From: Bacteroidetes bacterium HGW-Bacteroidetes-6
GTDB taxonomy: Bacteria > Bacteroidota > Bacteroidia > Bacteroidales > DTU049
Reading direction: 5' to 3'
Length of the DNA: 64,000 nt
Assembly (NCBI GenBank): GCA_002842495.1
Contig: PHDB01000001.1
Span: 101,272 to 165,271, forward strand
Below the pieces are notes generated by a model, which had not been told where the DNA came from, made no database searches, and was given only the letters and a program-made list of their open reading frames with translations. The position numbers and the translations under genes were made by a program. Below are positions 27,101 to 33,780 of the stretch, one piece after another; position 1 is the stretch's first letter, and each line of letters begins with the position of its first letter.

Positions 27101-27294
27101 ATTTCGAAAACACCCGTGACGCTGCAACCAACTTTTTCTTCAACTACTTGTACAAAGGAACCTATGTTTTTGAATACACCATGTTCACTACACATGCTGG
27201 CGATTTCAGTAATGGAATCACTACAATCCAGTGTATGTATGCACCCGAATTCACAAGCCATAGTGAAGGAATAAGAGTGAAGGTAGTTGAATAA
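21157..27294 (+). CDS. Alpha-2-macroglobulin family protein with thioester motif
   Basis: A 2045-residue secreted or periplasmic protein with signal peptide (KKPILILGLILLFPLTCIFAQ). A TPR-like helical region spans about 20-360. MG domains follow, including the MG2 hallmark DRSIYRPGQTIYFKG near 605-619. A charged low-complexity segment near 1210-1260 could act as a bait region. The A2M core has FNETAFFFPQL near 1270 and ESLTKWKFMGMAHTKDL. The thioester motif CTEQ has its Cys at residue 1498, inside the complement-like helical domain, followed by NGGFPWYKGMPDDRYIT. Family members trap proteases through bait cleavage and thioester cross-linking. It is longer than many bacterial homologues, and no PBP1C-type partner is adjacent. 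ATG 21157 is chosen over an upstream TTG. Confidence 0.93.
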   Translation: MKKPILILGLILLFPLTCIFAQTDAEYDKMWKVTDSLISKGLPQSALAEVDNIYSKSTVQKNNAQMVKAIIYRISLISDYQEDYYEKSIDEMKKEIDKAEFPVKPLLYAMLGELYWNYYTVNRWKFYQRTATDNFENNDIKTWTLDRLVKEVKWCYDQALQEPAKLAAIKIDGFKSIIDYAEYLNYSPTLLDFIGWMAITRFSNEETSLTKPAKVFTINSEKYFYPGQSFSGISIPDYDTASFVYYATKVYQTITKAHINDKDPDVFIFIELQRLGYMKGKCNLANKDTLYFEALMQLHSSTSGKARAETGYALANYYYAAALKYNYLSAPQYQWFNKKAIEIIDEIVEKYPDTRGANNCNMLKEIILTPSTNFTFEQVSVPGQPFEGILSYKNTTQTWVRIIKIDPDVNRTKTRKLNNEETIAWYKSLTPVREFSINTTNPGDNQSHSVNVVFDPLDEGFYIVLHSNTVDFNINEGWVGYTDIWSTSLAVLRQDNNNNDYSFLVTNRQNGDPVAGAQITLFYEKYNYVSREYVYTKYKTIITDKNGKAHMDPLPRNSDYRYMYADVTKSGDRYCPYDVFYVYPPYSYEKGNRTVSYFFTDRSIYRPGQTIYFKGIMLNTDKDDNYTIKPGENTSVTFYDANYQAIATIPLVSNEFGTFSGSFTAPDNGLTGQMRITNGYGNVYVSVEEYKRPKFYVKFDPVKGSYKLGEKVKVSGKATAYAGNNIDGAQVKYRVVRNARFPYWWGWWYGAAPYSAQVEITNGVATTNEDGEFTIEFTALPDENIRKDYMPVFNYTVYADITDINGETRSGNTWVGAGYKALILGSSVTEDVVANDDNHFEISSQNLSGQTVPSEVTLLIYRLKAPNRIINNRLLAQPEIKTLSKSEYLSLFPNNEFDDENNPSNWEKVEMVYSHLYNTSRDSVLQLDSILKGQQGSFMLVMTARDVFGENVEYQQYFKFYTPDKTSACSNEAFYSQSVDTYCEPGETARILIGSYGKNARILIETEKNGKIISSEWLSLNSEQKILEWPIAEADRGNFSVHIACVYANRFYSQDYNIIVPYTNKQLDIEIESFRDKLQPGEAEKWTITVKNAKGEKEIAELMAGMYDASLDAYKSNYWFMSLLKYNYSYRNWETGDNFTTGSSYEYSNAYYRKYSLLSIYLPKLRWFNYPLYSYNYYYGYDDYDEGFGGVVTTASVTGRADRNMKAAQHVSESQYDYKDAPASMDAEEMDNLESAGEKSIAGDDGTKRDERGEAEGKGMEDIAVRSNFNETAFFFPQLRTNENGETVLEFTMPESLTKWKFMGMAHTKDLKTGTITRELVTQKTLMINSFAPRFLREGDQIVFTSKISNLSEGDLNGTALIELIDPFTGESIADKFGLKNASIEFSVKKGQSTKVSWALNIPFGIGAVTYRIKAKAGAFTDGEEMSLPILSNRMLVTESLPLPIRGNETKSWTFDKLVNSGSSKTLVSHRYTLEFTSNPAWYAVQALPYIMEYPYECTEQTFSRYYANTIATFIANSSPKIQAVFDSWKDVTPDAFLSNLEKNQELKSLVLEETPWVLDAQNEAERKKRVGLLFDLNRMAKEQRKAEKLLVKLQSPNGGFPWYKGMPDDRYITQHIVAGFGKLDHLGIRDIKENGTVSSMISKAVYYLDERIREDFEYTKKHFSDYKTKQHIGYLQVHYLYARSFFLNLPVQDRNKEAYNYYFSQAKTYWTSFSTYAKGLISLALFRSEEKGVPAEIVKSLRETSLHSDEMGMYWREFVGGYYWYEAPIESQSLMVEVFDEVAADPVAVEEIKIWLLKQKQVQDWKTTKATVDAIYALLIRGFNLLESDELVEVKIGGEVYDPLLANGNKVEAGTGYFKTAWTGDQITPKMGNIEVTKKDSGIAWGAVYWQYFEDLDKITPAETPISIKKQLFVERQTPTGPRMEPIGDNATLKVGDKVKVRIEIRVDRDMEYVHMKDMRGSCMEPTNVLSTTKYQGGLWYFENTRDAATNFFFNYLYKGTYVFEYTMFTTHAGDFSNGITTIQCMYAPEFTSHSEGIRVKVVE

Positions 27295-27321
27295 GACGAA
27301 TTGACACGCACAACAAATAAT

Positions 27322-27352
27322 AAAACCCTGGCAGATGATGCCGGGGTTTTTT
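27322..27352 (+). terminator. Terminator of the alpha-2-macroglobulin gene
   Basis: The arms at 27322-27333 and 27339-27350 pair over 12 bp with one wobble and a 5-nt loop, ending in a T run. It lies 27 nt after the stop. Confidence 0.85.
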
Positions 27353-27381
27353 ATTACTTTTTCCGAAACAATAAAAACAAA

Positions 27382-27410
27382 AAGGCCATCCGTTTCAGAC
27401 GGATGGCCTT
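27382..27410 (-). terminator. Terminator of the ribosomal protein/tsf operon
   Basis: A perfect 12-bp stem (27382-27393 with 27399-27410) and a 5-nt loop. Read on the minus strand it is followed by a T-rich run. It is placed 25 nt after the tsf stop. Confidence 0.87.
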
Positions 27411-27435
27411 AAGTCAAAAACAAATAAATGTATTA

Positions 27436-28269
27436 TTATTCACCAAGGGCAAGGCGAAAGAATTTGGTTACACTAAGGTCGGGGCTAACAGTTGTAAGAT
27501 ATTTTCCAACAGTCATACTACCATCCTTAATGAAATCCTGATTGAGCAAAGTGCTTTCCTTAAAGAATTTATTTAGTTTTCCCTGAGCAATTTTCTCGAG
27601 CATCTCTTCCGGCTTTCCTTCCTGACGAGCTTGTTCTTTTCCGATTTCAATTTCCTTGTCGATAACCGACTGAGGAACAAAATCTTTATCAACAGCAACA
27701 GGGTTCATAGCTGCAATTTGCATAGCAACGTCTTTTCCGGCTTCAGCAACTTTGTCGCCGGCTTGTGTAAAACCAACAAGAGTACTAATGCGATGGCTAT
27801 GATGATTATAGAAACTAACCAATGGAGCTTCGATAAATTCGTAATGCGAAACAGAAATTTTCTCGCCAATTTTTCCGATAAGATCAGTCACTAAATCGTT
27901 GATACTGCGGCCATCGATCTGGAGTGCCAACAATGCGTCGAGATTGGTAACTTTGAATGCAATTGCTGCATCGAGAAACGATTTTGCAGAAGCATTGAAA
28001 TCGTCGTTTTTAGCCACAAAATCGGTTTCGCAATTCATCATCAAAACTGCACCAAAAGTGGCTGCATCGTCGATAGCTGCAACAACAACGCCCTCGTTAG
28101 CTTCGCGATCAGCGCGTTTCATAGCCAGTTTCTGGCCTTTTTTGCGAAGAATTTCGATTGCTTTGTCAAAATCGCCTTCAGATTCAACCAATGCACCTTT
28201 ACAGTCCATTACTCCGGCACCTGTAAGATCCCTCAGCTTATATACATCAGCTGCACTAATATTTGCCAT
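27436..28269 (-). CDS. tsf: Translation elongation factor Ts
   Basis: A 277-residue nucleotide exchange factor that recycles EF-Tu-GDP. It begins MANISAADVYKLRDLTGAG, the conserved N-terminal UBA-like module, with MDCKGALVESEGDFDKAIEILRKKG right after. The TDFVAKNDDF motif near 80, which contacts EF-Tu, is intact. A longer in-frame reading from 28392 would run back into rpsB and is not the start. It follows rpsB by 13 nt, the usual rpsB-tsf arrangement, and is closed by the terminator at 27382-27410. Confidence 0.98.
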   Translation of the reverse strand: MANISAADVYKLRDLTGAGVMDCKGALVESEGDFDKAIEILRKKGQKLAMKRADREANEGVVVAAIDDAATFGAVLMMNCETDFVAKNDDFNASAKSFLDAAIAFKVTNLDALLALQIDGRSINDLVTDLIGKIGEKISVSHYEFIEAPLVSFYNHHSHRISTLVGFTQAGDKVAEAGKDVAMQIAAMNPVAVDKDFVPQSVIDKEIEIGKEQARQEGKPEEMLEKIAQGKLNKFFKESTLLNQDFIKDGSMTVGKYLTTVSPDLSVTKFFRLALGE

Positions 28270-28282
28270 AATTCGTTCTTTT

Positions 28283-29152
28283 TTAGTCTTTAACTTCAAT
28301 ATTGATTTTACGTGTACCACCCTTTGCAGGAGCTTTCGAAACGGTACGTTTGCGTTTTGCTTTGTTTCCGTCTTCGTCTTCGATATCAACATTCACGTTT
28401 ACTTCATTTTCGTTTACTGAAGTATCGTCGTCGGAATCATCTGCAGCTTCGCTATCCTTAATCATTTTACGTTCCTCAAGACCTTCATTAATGTGACGAC
28501 ACACCTCGCCTAAAATTACAGAAATCGATTTTCCTGCATCATCGTTTGCTGGGATTGGGAAATCGACCTTTTTAGGATCAGAGTTGGTGTCAACAATTGC
28601 AAAAGTAGGAATTCCAAGTATCTGAGCCTCGGCAACAGCAATATGTTCTTTGAGGATATCAACCACAAAAAGAGCTGAAGGAAGTTTATTCAAATCTGAA
28701 ATAGAACCAAGGTTCTTTTCTAGTTTAGCGCGTTCGCGGGTAATCTGAAGACGCTCGCGTTTCGAAATATTGGTAAACGAAGGGTCGTTGAGCATTTTGT
28801 CGATATTCGACATTTTTTTCACAGCTTTGCGAATAGTGGCAAAGTTGGTAAGCATACCACCCGGCCAGCGTTCTACAACATAAGGCATTCCAACCGAACG
28901 TGCAGCTTCTGCAACTATTTCTTTAGCTTGTTTTTTAGTACCGATAAATAAAATTTTTCGGCCCGATTTCGACATCTGATGAAGAGCAGCACCAGCTTCG
29001 TCAAGCTTAGCGATTGTCTTATAGAGGTCGATAATGTGTATCCCGTTTTGCTCCATAAAGATGTAGGGAGCCATGTTTGGATTCCATTTGCGACGGAGGT
29101 GGCCAAAATGACAGCCAGCGTCGAGAAGTTGATCAAAATTTACATTAGCCAT
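28283..29152 (-). CDS. rpsB: 30S ribosomal protein S2
   Basis: A 289-residue small-subunit protein. The family body (about 1-230) contains LLDAGCHFGHLRRKWNPNM near residue 7, ILFIGTKKQAKEIVAEAA near 66, and VERWPGGMLTNFATIRK near 92. The last 55 residues (about 235-289) are an extension rich in Asp/Glu and then Lys/Arg (SEAADDSDDDTSVNENEVNV and a KAKRKRTVSKAPAK end). E. coli S2 is about 241 residues and lacks this tail. Acidic-basic tails are seen in some Bacteroidota S2 proteins. A strong hairpin lies in its leader at 29198-29234. Confidence 0.98.
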   Translation of the reverse strand: MANVNFDQLLDAGCHFGHLRRKWNPNMAPYIFMEQNGIHIIDLYKTIAKLDEAGAALHQMSKSGRKILFIGTKKQAKEIVAEAARSVGMPYVVERWPGGMLTNFATIRKAVKKMSNIDKMLNDPSFTNISKRERLQITRERAKLEKNLGSISDLNKLPSALFVVDILKEHIAVAEAQILGIPTFAIVDTNSDPKKVDFPIPANDDAGKSISVILGEVCRHINEGLEERKMIKDSEAADDSDDDTSVNENEVNVNVDIEDEDGNKAKRKRTVSKAPAKGGTRKINIEVKD

Positions 29153-29197
29153 TTACTATTGTGTTTTTTAGTTTACTTTCCTTTCGTTTGAAAAAGC

Positions 29198-29234
29198 AAT
29201 TGCTGAGTAGCGTTGTAAAACGGTCTCAGCAATT
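29198..29234 (-). promoter_or_regulatory. Hairpin between rpsI and rpsB (leader or attenuator candidate)
   Basis: Perfect 10-bp arms at 29198-29207 and 29225-29234 enclose a 17-nt loop with an inner CGTT/AACG pair. On the minus strand a short T run follows the stem. It lies 30 nt after the rpsI stop and 45 nt before the rpsB start. It could be an S2 autoregulatory leader or a partial terminator separating rplM-rpsI from rpsB-tsf. Confidence 0.55.
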
Positions 29235-29263
29235 TGGATACTAAACTCGTAATCCGTAAAGAA

Positions 29264-29650
29264 TTAACGTTTAGAGAATTGGAATCTTTTTCTTGCTTTT
29301 GGACGACCTGGTTTTTTACGTTCAACCATACGTGGATCGCGACGCATCAGGCCTTGTTCTTTCAACGCAGGACGATATTCTTCGTTGATGGTAACAAGAG
29401 CTCGCGAAATAGCAAGACGCAATGCTTCGGCCTGACCTTTAATTCCACCACCATCGAGTAAAGCTCTTACGTCGTACTGACCAGTGGTTCCGGTAATAAT
29501 GAAAGGTTGGTCAATAATATACTGAAGAGTTTCGATTGGGAAATAGTTTTTATAATCCCTGCCATTTACAGTCACAACACCTGTACCAGGAGTGAGTCTG
29601 AGACGGGCAACTGCGGTTTTTCTTCTGCCTAAAGTGATTGTTAAAGACAT
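29264..29650 (-). CDS. rpsI: 30S ribosomal protein S9
   Basis: A 128-residue small-subunit protein with the family start TLGRRKTAVARLRLTPGTG and the central GGGIKGQAEALRLAISRAL. The invariant basic C-terminal tail KKPGRPKARKRFQFSKR reaches the ribosomal P site. Length is typical. The gap to rplM is 5 nt, so the two are co-translated as in most bacteria. Confidence 0.98.
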   Translation of the reverse strand: MSLTITLGRRKTAVARLRLTPGTGVVTVNGRDYKNYFPIETLQYIIDQPFIITGTTGQYDVRALLDGGGIKGQAEALRLAISRALVTINEEYRPALKEQGLMRRDPRMVERKKPGRPKARKRFQFSKR

Positions 29651-29655
29651 TGCCG

Positions 29656-30111
29656 TTATTTAAGTTCGTTAATATTCACTGTTTTGGGTTGCTGAGCTTC
29701 GTGCTTGTGCTCAGCTGCAGCATACACATACAAGTTTCTGAACAATTCGCGACCCAGTGTGTTTTTGGGAAGCATACCCTTTACAGCCATTTCGATAATG
29801 GACTCGGGCTTGGTCTTCATCAGTTCATCCGGGCTGCTAAAACGCTGTCCACCAGGATATCCGGTATAGCGAATGTATTCCTTATCGGTCATTTTTTTAC
29901 CGGTGAGTTTTACTTTTGTTGCATTCAGCACAATAACATTGTCGCCACAATCAGCATGCGGGGTAAAATTGGTTTTGTGCTTGCCACGAAGCATGAAGGC
30001 AACCATCGAAGCCAAACGGCCTAAAGGTTGGTCGGTAGCATCAACCACAACCCACTCTTTGTTTGCAGTGGCCTTGTTGGCGGAAATTGTTTTATAACTG
30101 AGCGTGTCCAT
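29656..30111 (-). CDS. rplM: 50S ribosomal protein L13
   Basis: A 151-residue large-subunit protein. It begins MDTLSYKTISANKATANKEW and has the family segment VVDATDQPLGRLASMVAFML (about 21-40), the GDNVIVLNATKVKLTGKK core, and the KGMLPKNTLGRELFRNLYVY motif near 112. An in-frame extension to 30186 would pass through the promoter and is rejected. It is first in the rplM-rpsI-rpsB-tsf run. Confidence 0.97.
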   Translation of the reverse strand: MDTLSYKTISANKATANKEWVVVDATDQPLGRLASMVAFMLRGKHKTNFTPHADCGDNVIVLNATKVKLTGKKMTDKEYIRYTGYPGGQRFSSPDELMKTKPESIIEMAVKGMLPKNTLGRELFRNLYVYAAAEHKHEAQQPKTVNINELK

Positions 30112-30156
30112 TTCAAATGTTTTAGAGAGATGAAGCCCTATTTTTATTTCGGGCTG

Positions 30157-30164
30157 CAAAGGTA
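30157..30164 (-). promoter_or_regulatory. -7 box TACCTTTG for rplM
   Basis: An exact TAnnTTTG match on the minus strand, 45 nt upstream of the rplM ATG. It fixes the start at 30111. Confidence 0.65.
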
Positions 30165-30561
30165 AAAATATTTTTTTATTAACCAACCGTGTTTGATAAA
30201 AAAGTTTTTTCCTCTACCATTTTCATCCAGTAAACAAACAATAATTCCCCCAATTTTTTCACAAATCGCTCAATCTTCCATTTGCCGGAGAAAAACTGCC
30301 GTTTACCGGTTTTTCATTTTGTGCCTGCAACCATCCCGATACTTTTGCCGCATCAATAACCAAAAAAACAAAAAACCAAATGAAATCAAATCTCAAAAAA
30401 GAAAACCATTTTTCACTCGCACAAACTTTGCTCAAGTCTTTTAACGGGTGTCTAAAAACATGTATGGAAATTTACTCTTTTAACAAATTGAATTAACCGA
30501 TTGAGACGAAAAAACAGACCGTTGATATAAAAAGCAGTAAACTCAGGAAACATTTAGCCTA
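30165..30561. other. Intergenic stretch between rplM and tetR
   Basis: About 400 nt between the divergent rplM and tetR promoters. Small open frames here are AT-rich, have no recognisable protein character and no -7 box. I see no RNA gene, terminator or repeat. Confidence 0.5.
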
Positions 30562-30599
30562 TACTTTTGTTTCCATTGTTCTGAAAGTTTATATCTTTG
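30562..30599 (+). promoter_or_regulatory. Two candidate -7 boxes for the tetR efflux operon
   Basis: TACTTTTG at 30562-30569 and TATCTTTG at 30592-30599 both match TAnnTTTG. The downstream one ends only 4 nt before the ATG at 30604 and would give a leaderless message; the upstream one gives a leader of about 30 nt. The space between them could house the repressor's operator. Confidence 0.5.
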
Positions 30600-30603
30600 C
30601 CGC

Positions 30604-31233
30604 ATGGAAGAAAAAGCAATACATATCCTTGAAGAAACATCGAAGCTCTTTGTTAAATATGGTATAAAGAGTGTTTCGATGGACGATATTGCCCGTCATC
30701 TGGCCATGTCGAAAAAAACACTTTATCAGTATTTTTCTGACAAAAAAGACTTGGTGCTTTCGGTTTTACAATATCATATGAGCGACACCACAGCCTGTTT
30801 TCAAAAACTCGCCAGCGAGGAAGGCAATGCCATTGACATACTCGTGAAAGTAAGTCAAATTCTGATTGAAAAGTTTGGGAGACTCAACACTTCGGCCAGA
30901 TTCGACTTGCAGAAGTACTATCCGGAGGTTCACCGTATTGTGACGGAGCACAAGAAGTCGCACATCATGAAAAACATTATTCAGAATTTAAATCGTGGAA
31001 TCAAAGAAGGGCTCTACCGATCCGACCTGAATAAAGACGTTATTGCCTACTTTTATATGGTACGCATGGATCATGTATTTATGATTGATGCCAGCGAAGA
31101 GACTCTTAAGAATATGAAAATGGAAGAAATTCTCAGTGAATTGTTTATTTATCACATTCGGGGGATTGCCAACGAAAAAGGCATTGAATATTTGGAGAAA
31201 AAACTACTTAAAGACTTAAAATTAAAAAAATGA
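30604..31233 (+). CDS. TetR/AcrR family transcriptional regulator
   Basis: A 209-residue repressor-type protein. The N-terminal HTH (about 10-55) reads GIKSVSMDDIARHLAMSKKTLYQYFSDKKDLV with the TLYQYF recognition helix typical of TetR. The helical C-terminal ligand-binding region (about 60-205) is divergent, as usual. It overlaps tolC by 4 nt (ATGA), so the regulator is co-translated with the efflux genes it most likely controls. The inducer is unknown. Confidence 0.93.
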   Translation: MEEKAIHILEETSKLFVKYGIKSVSMDDIARHLAMSKKTLYQYFSDKKDLVLSVLQYHMSDTTACFQKLASEEGNAIDILVKVSQILIEKFGRLNTSARFDLQKYYPEVHRIVTEHKKSHIMKNIIQNLNRGIKEGLYRSDLNKDVIAYFYMVRMDHVFMIDASEETLKNMKMEEILSELFIYHIRGIANEKGIEYLEKKLLKDLKLKK

Positions 31234-32612
31234 GAGTATTAATTGTTGCGGGCTTATTGCTGGCTTTTTCAGCACTACAAGCTCAGGATATAATGGATTT
31301 ATCGCTCGATCAGGCTTGTAAATATGCACAGGACAACAGTCCCACTATAAAAAATGCGCAAGCTGATGTCGAAATTGCAAAAAAGAAAATTTGGGAAACT
31401 ACAGCTATTGGCTTACCACAGATAAGTGGTGCTGTTGAATATCAAAATTTTCTCGACATTCCCACATCGCTATTGCCCGATTTCATAAGCCCTTCTGTTT
31501 ATGGCGTTTTGCTTCAGGAAGGACTCATCACTCCAGCACAGATGCCATCGTCGGATGCAGCACAATTTTTCCCTGTCAAATTTGGAACTCAACACAATGC
31601 TTCGTATGGCGTTACATTGTCGCAGCTTATTTTCAGCGGACAGTATATTGTTGGCTTACAGGCTTCGAGAGTATTTGGAAGCATGTCTCAGCAAAGTTTA
31701 CAGAAAAGCCAAACCGACATTCGCTATTCAATAACCGAGACCTATTGTTTGATTCTGTCGCTTCAGGAGAATGCGACCCTGCTTGATTCGAACTTGCGCA
31801 GTTTTAAAAAATTACTCAACGAATCGGAGATCACCTATAAAGAAGGGTTTATTGAAGAAATCAATGTTGATCAAATTCGCTTGAATGTTTCCAATCTCGA
31901 AAACGCCGTAAGTTCTTTATCTCGGCAGATTGAAGCTGCCGGCATGTTGCTTAAGTTTCAAATGGGAATGCCCATGACGCAGCAGATAAGACTTACCGAT
32001 AATCTTGAAGGAATTATGGCTGGCAAAACAATGGCTCTGAGCGAGGGTGGTTTTAATCCATCAGTATCCATTGATTACCAGATTATGGAAACGCAGGTGA
32101 AATTACAGGAACTTTCGCTTAAGCGAGAAAAATCGACCTATTTACCATCGCTGGCCGGCTATTTTTCGTATACCAACAAGGCTATGCGCGACAAATTCGA
32201 TTTTTTCGATGGCAACCAAAGCTGGTATCCAACTACATTAGTTGGATTCAAACTTGATATTCCAATCTGGAGTAGTGGAATGCGCCATTCGAAAATACAG
32301 CAGGCAAAGCTGAATCTTGAAAAAACAATTACAACACGCGACATGGTTGGCGAGTCGCTCCGTCTTCAGTACGAGCAAGCCCGCATAGCCTATTTATCGG
32401 CACTCGATAAATACAATCACGAAAAAGAAAACGTGGATTTAACCAACAAAATACTTGAGAAAACCATGGTGAAATATCGCGAAGGTATTGCCGGTAGCAT
32501 GGAACTCACTCAAGCCCAGATGCAGTATCAGACATCGCAAAGTAATTATTTTGCCGCCATGTTCGAACTCATCGTAGCTAAAAACAAAATGGAGAAATTA
32601 CTCGAAAACTAA
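31230..32612 (+). CDS. TolC-family outer-membrane efflux protein
   Basis: A 460-residue protein with signal peptide (RVLIVAGLLLAFSALQAQ). Two tandem TolC/OEP repeats follow: long helices with DQACKYAQDNSPTIKNAQADVEIAKKK (split here by its sense as residues 28-54), Ala/Gln/Leu-rich coiled coils, and the paired second-half KYREGIAGSMELTQAQMQYQ near 418. Members form the trimeric outer-membrane duct of tripartite pumps. It is the second gene of the tetR-tolC-adaptor-RND operon, 14 nt before the adaptor. Confidence 0.93.
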   Translation: MRVLIVAGLLLAFSALQAQDIMDLSLDQACKYAQDNSPTIKNAQADVEIAKKKIWETTAIGLPQISGAVEYQNFLDIPTSLLPDFISPSVYGVLLQEGLITPAQMPSSDAAQFFPVKFGTQHNASYGVTLSQLIFSGQYIVGLQASRVFGSMSQQSLQKSQTDIRYSITETYCLILSLQENATLLDSNLRSFKKLLNESEITYKEGFIEEINVDQIRLNVSNLENAVSSLSRQIEAAGMLLKFQMGMPMTQQIRLTDNLEGIMAGKTMALSEGGFNPSVSIDYQIMETQVKLQELSLKREKSTYLPSLAGYFSYTNKAMRDKFDFFDGNQSWYPTTLVGFKLDIPIWSSGMRHSKIQQAKLNLEKTITTRDMVGESLRLQYEQARIAYLSALDKYNHEKENVDLTNKILEKTMVKYREGIAGSMELTQAQMQYQTSQSNYFAAMFELIVAKNKMEKLLEN

Positions 32613-32626
32613 AAATACTAAAAACA

Positions 32627-33760
32627 ATGAAAAACTTTGGAATACTTTTAATTGTTGTGCTTGCACTCGTTTCGTGTAAACCTGATGGGGGCGACGACCG
32701 CTTGAAAAAGCTTGACGATCTGAAAAAAGAACGCGAAAAAATAACTAAAGAAATCAATGACCTCGAAGAACAGTTAATTGCCGAAGGCTTGCTTGTGAAA
32801 GATAAGAGCATTCAAGTTGAAGTATCGGAAATTGACACAAGCGAATTTAAATCGTATCTCGATTTACAAGGAGTTGTAGATGGCGATGAAAACGTAACTG
32901 CAACTGCAAAAACGGTTGGCGTTATCAACGGAGTTTACGTGAAGGAAGGCCAGACCGTTTATCGCGGACAAACGCTGGCCGTAATGGACGCATCGGTTCT
33001 ACAACAATCGTTGGCCGAACTCGAAAGCCAGGCCACATTTCTCGAAGATTTGTATAATCGACAGAAATCGTTGTGGGAACAAAATATTGGCAGCGAACTT
33101 CAATATTTACAAGCAAAAAACAACATGGAAAGCATGCAAAAACGCATTGCAACTGTTCGTCAGCAAATAGCCATGAATTATATTACCTCGCCTATTTCGG
33201 GACGTGTTGAAGAAGTAAATGTGAAAGTAGGATCATCTGTTGCTCCGGGCACACCTGCTTTCCGCGTGGTTAATTTTGCTAAAGTGAAAGTTCAAGCCGA
33301 AGTAAGCGAAACCTACTCTAAAAACCTGGCAGTTGGCAGCACAGTGCTTGTTTCGTTTCCCGACCTGAGTTACGAAGCCGAAGCCAAACTCAGTTTTGTA
33401 AGCAAATACATTAACCCCAACAACCGTTCATTTTCAGTTGAATGCGTACTTCCTGCAGAAAAAAACACGGATTACCGAGCCAACATGATTGCTGTGCTAA
33501 AAATAAACACGTACACCAATCCAAAAGCCATTGTATTACCACAAAACATTGTTCAGAACTCTGCCAAAGGCGAATATGTATATGTCATCGTAAAAAAAGG
33601 AAACACAGAAGTAGCCGAAACCCGAATTGTAAAAACCGGCAAGGTATATAATGGCCAAATCGAAATTTTGTCGGGACTGAAAAAAGGCGACCGCGTGGTT
33701 ACTCTTGGATTTAATAGCCTGAAAGATGGTTCTGAAGTCAAAATATCGAAAAATCAGTAA
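32627..33760 (+). CDS. RND efflux periplasmic adaptor lipoprotein
   Basis: A 377-residue membrane-fusion protein. The N-terminus is a lipoprotein signal (LALVSC, Cys near residue 17). A charged helix follows (about 24-55). The lipoyl-type half KTVGVINGVYVKEGQTVYRGQTLAVMD (by position about 89-115), a helical hairpin (about 120-170) and the returning half YITSPISGRVEEVNVKVGS come next. The beta-barrel and membrane-proximal domains finish the chain, with GLKKGDRVVTLGFNSLKDGSEV. It links the inner-membrane RND pump to TolC. The RND gene starts 20 nt later. Confidence 0.95.
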   Translation: MKNFGILLIVVLALVSCKPDGGDDRLKKLDDLKKEREKITKEINDLEEQLIAEGLLVKDKSIQVEVSEIDTSEFKSYLDLQGVVDGDENVTATAKTVGVINGVYVKEGQTVYRGQTLAVMDASVLQQSLAELESQATFLEDLYNRQKSLWEQNIGSELQYLQAKNNMESMQKRIATVRQQIAMNYITSPISGRVEEVNVKVGSSVAPGTPAFRVVNFAKVKVQAEVSETYSKNLAVGSTVLVSFPDLSYEAEAKLSFVSKYINPNNRSFSVECVLPAEKNTDYRANMIAVLKINTYTNPKAIVLPQNIVQNSAKGEYVYVIVKKGNTEVAETRIVKTGKVYNGQIEILSGLKKGDRVVTLGFNSLKDGSEVKISKNQ

Positions 33761-33780
33761 TCTGAAACATATTACACGAC

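Noticed and set aside
30134..30155. AGCCC/GGGCT hairpin upstream of rplM as an L13 leader
   Set aside because: Its outer arm lies next to the -7 box, so the transcript probably starts inside it; five base pairs with a 12-nt loop is weak.
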